Assembly: GCF_001456355.1 (NCBI RefSeq)
Contig: NZ_CP010271.1
Coordinates: 2,294,001-2,358,000, forward strand
Length of the DNA stretch: 64,000 bases
Origin: Mycobacteroides saopaulense
GTDB lineage: Bacteria > Actinomycetota > Actinomycetes > Mycobacteriales > Mycobacteriaceae
Direction of reading: 5' to 3'
The notes below the pieces were generated by a model, which saw only the letters and a program-made list of their open reading frames with translations, had not been told where the DNA came from and ran no database searches. This document shows, piece by piece, positions 58,425 to 64,000 of the stretch (positions within the stretch are counted from its first letter, which is position 1; the number at the start of each line of letters is the position of its first letter). Both the position numbers and the translations under genes were made by a program.

Positions 58425-59135
58425 ATGGAAAGAACCATGCTCGTGTTGGGCGCCGGTAGCGGCACCGGTGCGGCGGTGGCCCGCCGATTCGGCCGTGAAG
58501 GCTTTCATGTCGCCGTCGTCGGTCGCCGCGCCGAACCGCTGGAAGCCTTGGTCGCCGATCTCGCGACAGAAGACATCGCTGCCACCGCGTTTCCCGCGGA
58601 CCTCACCGACGACGACAGTGTCAGCCGGCTTCTGGAGACTGTCGCGACCTCACTGCCACCGATCGACGCCGTTTACTACGGCCCCTCGTCTCCGGTGACG
58701 TTCACCGCTGCCCGCGTACTAACCGCGGCGGAGGCCGACCGCTACTGGGCGCTGTTGGTGCGTCCACTGATCCAGATCGTCGTCACCGTACTTCCGGGAA
58801 TGCTCGAGCGTGGACACGGCACGATCCTGGCCGCCATCGGCGGCACCGGCACCAGGGCGATGCCCGAGATGAGCGGACCCGGACCTGCGGCAGCCGCGGC
58901 GCGAAACTACCTGCAGGGCCTGCATTCTGAACTGGCACCGCGCGGTATCTACGTTGGCCTGTTGACCATCGGGGCGCTCATCCTGGGCAGTGAGATGGCG
59001 GCTCTGACGTCCTCGGGTGACAGCCCGTTCCCGACGGTCGAAGCCGCAGCGCTGGCCGACGACTTGTGGGACATGTCGACGGTCGTCGATACGTTCGAGA
59101 AGTTCGTACCGGAGGACTCGCCGTTTCGGCCATGA
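58425..59135 (+). CDS. Short-chain dehydrogenase/reductase, HxlR-linked
   Basis: This 236-residue protein has the cofactor motif LGAGSGTGAAVARRFGREG and a beta-alpha Rossmann pattern. The region of the catalytic YxxxK is unusual: instead of Tyr-Lys it shows GPGPAAAAARNYLQGLHSEL, so a classical dehydrogenase activity is doubtful. The NNAG motif is also replaced (VYYGPSSPV). ATG 58425 has a GGAGG site. It is divergent from the HxlR-type regulator and is likely controlled by it. It may be a binding protein or atypical reductase. Confidence 0.8.
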   Translation: MERTMLVLGAGSGTGAAVARRFGREGFHVAVVGRRAEPLEALVADLATEDIAATAFPADLTDDDSVSRLLETVATSLPPIDAVYYGPSSPVTFTAARVLTAAEADRYWALLVRPLIQIVVTVLPGMLERGHGTILAAIGGTGTRAMPEMSGPGPAAAAARNYLQGLHSELAPRGIYVGLLTIGALILGSEMAALTSSGDSPFPTVEAAALADDLWDMSTVVDTFEKFVPEDSPFRP

Positions 59136-59203
59136 TCCCACCAGGCGGGGCACAAAACTGACACACGTTTCAATTCGTGCATCAGCATGGGTAATCTGAC
59201 CTG

Positions 59204-59644
59204 GTGCCTACAGACCAAGCCCCCGCCGTCGACGGCTGGTTCGACACCGACGCATCCGGCCAGCCGCACCTGATCGGCGGCAAGTGCACGCAGTGCGCCA
59301 CCATCGTGTTTCCGCCACGTGCCAACAACTGCCCCAACCCGGCCTGCGACAGCGATGTCCTGGACCAGGTGCCGCTTTCCTCGCGGGGCACGGTCTGGAG
59401 CTACACGGAGAACCAGTACGCACCGCCGCCCCCGTATCCGGCATCCGATCCCTACGAGCCGTACGCGATCGCAGCGGTCGAGCTCGCGGCCGAGGGCATC
59501 ATCGTGCTCGGCAAGGTGGTGACGGGTACCGGCGCCGCCGACCTCAAAGTCGGCCAGACCATGGAGCTCGCGTTGGAGCCGCTGTACACCGATGACGAGG
59601 GCGTGCAGCGCCTGGTCTACGCATGGAAGAAGGTTTCCGCATGA
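59204..59644 (+). CDS. DUF35 zinc-ribbon/OB-fold acyl-CoA-associated protein (Rv1628c-like)
   Basis: This 146-residue protein has an N-terminal zinc ribbon (GKCTQCATIVFPP, NNCPNPACDSD) and a C-terminal OB fold with GTVWSYTENQYAPPPPYPASDPY. Such proteins pair with thiolase-like partners in steroid side-chain or lipid metabolism. It overlaps the thiolase gene by ATGA, matching Rv1628c-Rv1627c. The GTG start is preceded by TAATCT ending 6 nt upstream. Confidence 0.9.
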   Translation: MPTDQAPAVDGWFDTDASGQPHLIGGKCTQCATIVFPPRANNCPNPACDSDVLDQVPLSSRGTVWSYTENQYAPPPPYPASDPYEPYAIAAVELAAEGIIVLGKVVTGTGAADLKVGQTMELALEPLYTDDEGVQRLVYAWKKVSA

Positions 59645-60846
59645 GCCGCACACCGGATCCGGTCTACATCCTCGGCGCGGGTATGCACCCGTGGGGCAAG
59701 TGGGGACGGGACTTCACCGAGTACGGTGTGGCGGCCGCCCGCACCGCGTTGCAAGACGCCGGATTGGACTGGCGCCAAATTCAATTCGTTGCCGGCGCGG
59801 ACACCATTCGCAATGGTTATCCCGGCTTTATCGCCGGCTCGACTTTCGCCCAGAAACTCGGCTGGAACGGCGTGCCGATCAGTTCCACCTACGCGGCGTG
59901 CGCCAGCGGCTCCCAGGCCCTGCAGAGTGCGCGCGCCCAGATTCTTGCCGGATTCTGCGATGTGGCATTGGTCATCGGGGCCGACACGACCCCCAAGGGG
60001 TTCTTCGCCCCCGTCGGAGGCGAGCGCAAGGCGGACCCGGACTGGCAGCGCTTCCACCTCATCGGCGCCACCAACCCCGTGTACTTCGCAATGCTCGCAC
60101 GGCGCCGGATGGACCTCTACGGCGCGACCGCCGAGGACTTCGCACAGGTGAAGGTCAAGAACTCGCGACACGGCCTCAACAACCCGAATGCCCGCTTCCG
60201 CAAGGAGTCTTCGGTCGAGGACGTGCTGGCCAGCCCGGTGGTATCGGATCCGCTGCGGCTGCTGGACATCTGCGCGACCAGCGACGGCGCGGCGGCGGTC
60301 ATCGTGGCGAGCGCCGACTTCGCCAAGAAACATCTTGGTTCGGTCGAGGGCGTGCCGTCGGTGCGTGCGGTGGCGACCATCACCCCCAAGTATCCGCAGC
60401 ACCTCCCCGAACTACCCGATATCGCAACCGATTCCACCGCTGTAGTACCGGCGCCGGAGCGCGTGTTCAAGGATCAGATCGTCGACGCGGCCTATGCCGA
60501 GGCGGGTATCGGACCCGAGGACATAAGCCTTGCCGAAGTGTACGACCTTTCGACGGCCCTGGAGCTCGACTGGTACGAACACCTGGGTCTGTGTCCCAAG
60601 GGCGATGGTGAAAAGCTGCTGCGCAGTGGTGCCACCACAGTCGGGGGCCGGGTTCCGGTGAACGCCTCCGGCGGCTTGGCCTGCTTCGGCGAGGCCATCC
60701 CCGCGCAGGCCATCGCGCAGGTGTGTGAGCTGACCTGGCAGCTGCGCGGGCAGGCCGGAGACCGCCAGGTCGAGGGCGCGCGGGTCGGTATCACCGCCAA
60801 CCAGGGCTTGTTCGGCAACGGTTCGTCGGTGATCGTCGCCCGATAG
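59641..60846 (+). CDS. Lipid-transfer/thiolase-fold protein (Rv1627c-like)
   Basis: This 401-residue protein has the thiolase fold of the SCP-x/Ltp2 group: YAACASGSQALQSARAQILAGFCDVALVIG with the nucleophile-position Cys, and NASGGLACFGEAIPAQAIAQVCEL near the end. It probably acts as a thiolase or retro-aldolase on acyl-CoA or steroid-CoA with its DUF35 partner. ATG 59641 overlaps the upstream stop. Substrate specificity is not evident. Confidence 0.9.
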   Translation: MSRTPDPVYILGAGMHPWGKWGRDFTEYGVAAARTALQDAGLDWRQIQFVAGADTIRNGYPGFIAGSTFAQKLGWNGVPISSTYAACASGSQALQSARAQILAGFCDVALVIGADTTPKGFFAPVGGERKADPDWQRFHLIGATNPVYFAMLARRRMDLYGATAEDFAQVKVKNSRHGLNNPNARFRKESSVEDVLASPVVSDPLRLLDICATSDGAAAVIVASADFAKKHLGSVEGVPSVRAVATITPKYPQHLPELPDIATDSTAVVPAPERVFKDQIVDAAYAEAGIGPEDISLAEVYDLSTALELDWYEHLGLCPKGDGEKLLRSGATTVGGRVPVNASGGLACFGEAIPAQAIAQVCELTWQLRGQAGDRQVEGARVGITANQGLFGNGSSVIVAR

Positions 60847-60855
60847 CCTCGGGCG

Positions 60856-61575
60856 ATGGGAGCGATCGCGCTACGGGAGTTCCATCAGTACGGCCCATCG
60901 CATATCGCCGTGATCACCGTGTTCGTGCTCGGTGCGGCGGCTCTGGTGTGGTTGGGGCGCAGACAAACTGGATTCCAGGCGCACGTGCTTGGCCGGGTTC
61001 TGGGCGCGGTGTTGGCGGCGATCTATGCCGTGATACTGGTGGTGGGGCTGATCCCCCCGCGCCTGGATGTGTCTGTGCCGCTGCGTCTCACCGACCTCGT
61101 GACGATGGTCGGCGCCTATGCCCTGTGGTCACAGCGACAATGGGCGTATGTGTTGACGTACTACTGGGGCCTGGTGCTCAGTAGTCAGGCGCTGATCTCG
61201 CCGGTCCTGACGGGGCCCGATTTTCCCGGTATCGAATTCCTCGCGTTCTGGTCGATACATCTGCTGGTCGTGTGGGCGGCCATCTACCTCACCTGGGGGC
61301 GAGGCATGCGGCCGACGTGGCCCGATTATCGGATGGTGGCCGTGGTCAGCATCGCCTGGGCGGCCGTCACCATGGGGTTCAACGCCGTCGTCGGATCCAA
61401 CTACGGATTTCTCAACCGGAAACCCACGACGGCAAGCCTTTTCGACCTGATGGGCCCGTGGCCGTGGTATGTGGTGACGACTACCCTACTGGTGCTGGTG
61501 GTCTGGGCGCTGATGACCTGGCCCTGGGCGCGGGGCCAGAGCAGTACCGGCGGGACTCAGACCACGCCGAGATAG
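60856..61575 (+). CDS. YwaF-like (TIGR02206) integral membrane protein
   Basis: This 239-residue protein has about seven membrane segments. RLTDLVTMVGAYALW, YYWGLVLSSQALISPVLTG, and NAVVGSNYGFLNRKP are typical of the YwaF/TIGR02206 family, of unknown function. The ATG lies 6 nt after TAGCCT, and that element contains the stop codon of the thiolase gene. Its 3' end overlaps convergent livF by 19 bp. Confidence 0.85.
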   Translation: MGAIALREFHQYGPSHIAVITVFVLGAAALVWLGRRQTGFQAHVLGRVLGAVLAAIYAVILVVGLIPPRLDVSVPLRLTDLVTMVGAYALWSQRQWAYVLTYYWGLVLSSQALISPVLTGPDFPGIEFLAFWSIHLLVVWAAIYLTWGRGMRPTWPDYRMVAVVSIAWAAVTMGFNAVVGSNYGFLNRKPTTASLFDLMGPWPWYVVTTTLLVLVVWALMTWPWARGQSSTGGTQTTPR

Positions 61576-62282
61576 GCAGAGCGAATACTTTCATCCTGCA
61601 ACAGTTCTCGTCCGGGCCCGGAACGAACCACCGAGCCGGTCTCGAGGATGTAGGCATGATCCGAGCGAGTCAATGCCTGCTGTGCATTCTGCTCAACCAG
61701 GACCACCGTTGTCCCGGAAGCGTTGATCTCCTCGATGATGTTGAAGATCTTGGTGATCAACAGTGGCGCCAGACCCATCGAGGGTTCGTCGAGCAAGAGG
61801 ATCTTCGGCCTGGCCATCAGCGCGCGTCCGATGGACAGCATCTGCTGTTCGCCACCGGAGAGGGTGCCGCCGTGTTGATGCCGACGCTCGGCGAGTCGCG
61901 GAAACAGCGCATTGATCCAGTCGAGACGTTCCCTGCGCTCCGACCGTGACTTGAATTTACGACCGTAGCAACCCATTTCAAGGTTCTCGGCGACCGTCAT
62001 GCCGGGAAATATCCCGCGCCCCTCCGGCGCTTGCACGATCCCGGCCTTGACGCGCTTGTGCGCCTTCATCTTCGAGATGTCCTGGCCCTCGAAAAAGATC
62101 GTCCCGGAACTCAGCGGAACCAAACCAGAGATGGCGCGCATGGTGGTCGACTTGCCGGCGCCATTGGAACCGAGCAGGGTGACCAACTCGCCTTCCCGCA
62201 CATCGAACGAGAGCGTGCTGACCGCCTGGATCGGGCCGTAATGGACCCCTACGTTGTTGAGTTTCAGCTGTACGGGAGGCAT
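61557..62282 (-). CDS. livF: Branched-chain amino acid ABC transporter ATP-binding protein
   Basis: This 241-residue ATPase has Walker [15 protein letters not shown], the signature [15 protein letters not shown], and Walker [12 protein letters not shown]. LivF-type features include [18 protein letters not shown] and [11 protein letters not shown]. It follows livG directly and should power import of branched-chain amino acids or a related amide or urea substrate. LivF-family assignment is firm; the substrate is not. Confidence 0.93.
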   Translation of the reverse strand: MPPVQLKLNNVGVHYGPIQAVSTLSFDVREGELVTLLGSNGAGKSTTMRAISGLVPLSSGTIFFEGQDISKMKAHKRVKAGIVQAPEGRGIFPGMTVAENLEMGCYGRKFKSRSERRERLDWINALFPRLAERRHQHGGTLSGGEQQMLSIGRALMARPKILLLDEPSMGLAPLLITKIFNIIEEINASGTTVVLVEQNAQQALTRSDHAYILETGSVVRSGPGRELLQDESIRSAYLGVV

Positions 62283-63218
62283 CTACCTCTCGCTTTCGGT
62301 GTCGGTTGCGGGCGAGTCCAGCCAACCGGGTCCATGGAGGTCTTCATCGGCGACGCCCAGGTACGCCTCGATCACGGCTGGGTCGTTTCTGACCTCGATG
62401 GGCAGGCCGTCCGCGATCTTCCTGCCGAATTCGAGGACGACGATCCGATCGGTCACGCCCATGACCAGCTTCATATCGTGCTCGATGAGCAGCACCGTGT
62501 ATCCGTAATCGCGGATGCGTTGGATGAGCTCGATCAGCGATTCCTTCTCGCTGGGTGTGAAGCCGGCCGCCGGCTCGTCCAAGCACAGCAGCTTGGGCTC
62601 GGTGGCAAGGGCCCGGGCGATCTCAAGTCTGCGCTGACTGCCGTACGGCAGATTCTTGGCCTTGACGTCCGCCACGTCGGCGATGCCGACGAAGTCGAGC
62701 AGCCCCATTCCCACGTCGACGGCATAGTGTTCCTCGCGGCGGTGCCTCGGTGTGCGCAGCAGCGCGCCCAAGACCGAGGTCTTATGGCGCGCATCGGTTC
62801 CCACCGCGACATTCTCCAGTGCCGTCATCTCCCCGAACAGCCGAATGTTCTGGAACGTGCGGGCGATCCCTCGACGGGTGATCTGATGGCGCCGCAACCT
62901 GCGTAGTGGCTTACCGTTGAACACGATGCTGCCGGAGGTCGGTTTGTAGACGCCGGTGATGGCGTTGAAGCAGGTGGTCTTGCCCGCGCCGTTCGGGCCG
63001 ACCAGGCCCAGGATCTCGCCACGGCGGATGTCGAAGCTCACCCCGTCGAGCGCCTGCAGACCGCCGAATTTGAGGGTTAGTTCCTTGACCTCGAGCAGCA
63101 CCTCGGGCTCGACGGAATCGGCCTCGACGTCCTCGGAGGGCTCAGCCACGGCCTCGGACTCGACCAGCTCGGCGCAGACCTGGTCGTCTTCGGGTGTGGA
63201 GTTCTCGGGTTCGGTCAT
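62283..63218 (-). CDS. livG: Branched-chain amino acid ABC transporter ATP-binding protein with acidic extension
   Basis: This 311-residue ATPase has Walker [15 protein letters not shown], a LivG-type insertion with [23 protein letters not shown], a modified signature [15 protein letters not shown], and Walker [11 protein letters not shown]. About 43 extra N-terminal residues are strongly acidic (Glu/Asp/Val-rich) and are not part of the usual ~255-residue LivG; they look disordered. The ATG overlaps the livM stop (ATGA). Confidence 0.93.
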   Translation of the reverse strand: MTEPENSTPEDDQVCAELVESEAVAEPSEDVEADSVEPEVLLEVKELTLKFGGLQALDGVSFDIRRGEILGLVGPNGAGKTTCFNAITGVYKPTSGSIVFNGKPLRRLRRHQITRRGIARTFQNIRLFGEMTALENVAVGTDARHKTSVLGALLRTPRHRREEHYAVDVGMGLLDFVGIADVADVKAKNLPYGSQRRLEIARALATEPKLLCLDEPAAGFTPSEKESLIELIQRIRDYGYTVLLIEHDMKLVMGVTDRIVVLEFGRKIADGLPIEVRNDPAVIEAYLGVADEDLHGPGWLDSPATDTESER

Positions 63219-64000
63219 GCCGGTGCCTCGGCTTCATCCTGCTTCCTGGTGCCCAATCGCTCAGATGTTTTGCGCCAGTAAGCCATCAGCTTCTGATGAG
63301 CGGGAAACAAGCCCTGTGGGCGGAAGATCATCAGCACAACCAGTGCCAATCCGAAGAACAGATACTTCAGATTGCCCAGATCGACGCCCTGCACCTGTAC
63401 ACCCAGCAGACGATTCGGCAAGTACACGATGATGAAGGCGCCGAAGACCACGCCCAGTTTGTTGCCCTGCCCGCCCAGTACGACGGCACACAGGAACAGC
63501 ATCGAGTTGATGATGTTGAAGGTGGGCGACGCCACGTATTGGACCTGGCCCGCGTACAGGGCGCCGGAAAGTCCACCGATACTCGCGCCAATCACAAAGG
63601 CCCACAACTTGAACCGAAATGTGGGCACTCCCATCATCTCGGCGGCGTCCTCGTCTTCCCGGATGGCCACCCACGAGCGCCCCACCCGGCTGCGCTCCAG
63701 ATTGCCCATCAACACCAGCACCACCGCAATCAGGCAGAGCCCCAACCAGTACCACCACACGCCATAGTTCAGGTGCCCGCCCGAATTCGCGCTGGAAAAG
63801 ACCCCGCCGCGGACGTACTGCTCCCCCACGTGCGGATAGGCGACCTTGTGCAGACCGCGCGGCCCGTTGGTGACCTCGAGGTTGTCGGCGAGTAACCGGA
63901 TGATCTCGCCGAATCCCAGCGTCACAATGGCCAAGTAATCGCCCCGTAGCCGCAGTGTGGGCGTGCCCAGCAGCAGGCCGAAGCAGGCGGTGATGGCCAC
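63215..64000 (-). CDS. livM: Branched-chain amino acid ABC transporter permease, C-terminal part
   Basis: The visible 261 residues are the C-terminal part of a LivM permease with multiple membrane segments. [20 protein letters not shown] and the coupling-helix motif [21 protein letters not shown] are diagnostic of LivM. The gene runs off the right edge of the window, so its start is not seen. It leads a livM-livG-livF operon, with livH and a binding protein presumably upstream outside the window. Confidence 0.93.
   Translation of the reverse strand: MAITACFGLLLGTPTLRLRGDYLAIVTLGFGEIIRLLADNLEVTNGPRGLHKVAYPHVGEQYVRGGVFSSANSGGHLNYGVWWYWLGLCLIAVVLVLMGNLERSRVGRSWVAIREDEDAAEMMGVPTFRFKLWAFVIGASIGGLSGALYAGQVQYVASPTFNIINSMLFLCAVVLGGQGNKLGVVFGAFIIVYLPNRLLGVQVQGVDLGNLKYLFFGLALVVLMIFRPQGLFPAHQKLMAYWRKTSERLGTRKQDEAEAPA

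Overview
The window looks like a chromosomal segment of a rapidly growing mycobacterium, most likely of the Mycobacteroides abscessus/chelonae group. The evidence is high-GC mycobacterial codon use, an MspA-type porin, MmpS/MmpL pairs, LysX, and a core gene order matching (inverted) the M. tuberculosis block Rv1627c-Rv1650 as I remember it: lipid-transfer thiolase, polA, rpsA, coaE, uvrB, MFS pump, USP, beta-lactamase-fold protein, uvrA, Rv1638A, esterase, lysX, infC-rpmI-rplT, tsnR, pheS-pheT. The species call is inference.

Layout. 1-8.5 kb: pheT/pheS, a small membrane protein, an adaptive-response alkylation repair operon (Ada-AlkA fusion plus Ogt), a rhomboid-like protein, an adenylate cyclase, a DUF2236 oxygenase, an MspA-like porin with a secreted partner, and tRNA-Cys. 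8.5-17.4 kb: an SDR, tsnR, the rplT-rpmI-infC operon with a structured leader and an AUC start codon, a DUF1844 protein, lysX and an esterase. 17.3-31.4 kb: acyl-CoA synthetase, uvrA, a metallo-beta-lactamase-fold protein, USP, an M20-type lipoprotein, a SoxR-controlled MFS pump, uvrB, a DUF402 protein, a Gfo/Idh/MocA protein and two small exported proteins. 31.5-40.1 kb: two tandem mmpS-mmpL operons with a divergent TetR gene. 40.1-45.8 kb: coaE-GrpB fusion, rpsA, a PrsW-type protease and a Baeyer-Villiger-like monooxygenase. 45.8-53.5 kb: an AT-richer accessory island of exported wall-acting proteins and lipoproteins, with pseudogenes at both ends. 53.5-64 kb: a FAD monooxygenase, polA, a VOC/HxlR/SDR cluster, a DUF35/thiolase pair, a YwaF-like membrane protein and a liv ABC transporter cut by the window end.

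The most unusual feature is the island. Two secreted proteins share a 719-bp segment that reads as identical at the DNA level (47427-48145 and 51505-52223). This encodes a Pro/Gln/Gly-rich linker and a Cys-containing module, but the two proteins have different N-termini and different C-terminal domains: one like a D,D-peptidase (VanY/ARB-07466-like), the other like a lytic transglycosylase. Each sits with lipoprotein genes in translationally coupled or closely spaced order. Other notable signals are non-AUG starts (AUC for infC, probable AUU for both mmpS genes), DNA-damage (RecA-NDp/PafBC-type) promoters at uvrA and uvrB, a 19-bp-spacer MerR-type promoter with a SoxR dyad, and many genes with a TANNNT element ending 6 nt before their start codon, suggesting leaderless mRNAs.

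Limits: all assignments come from reading the sequence and remembered family features. No database search or structure prediction was run.
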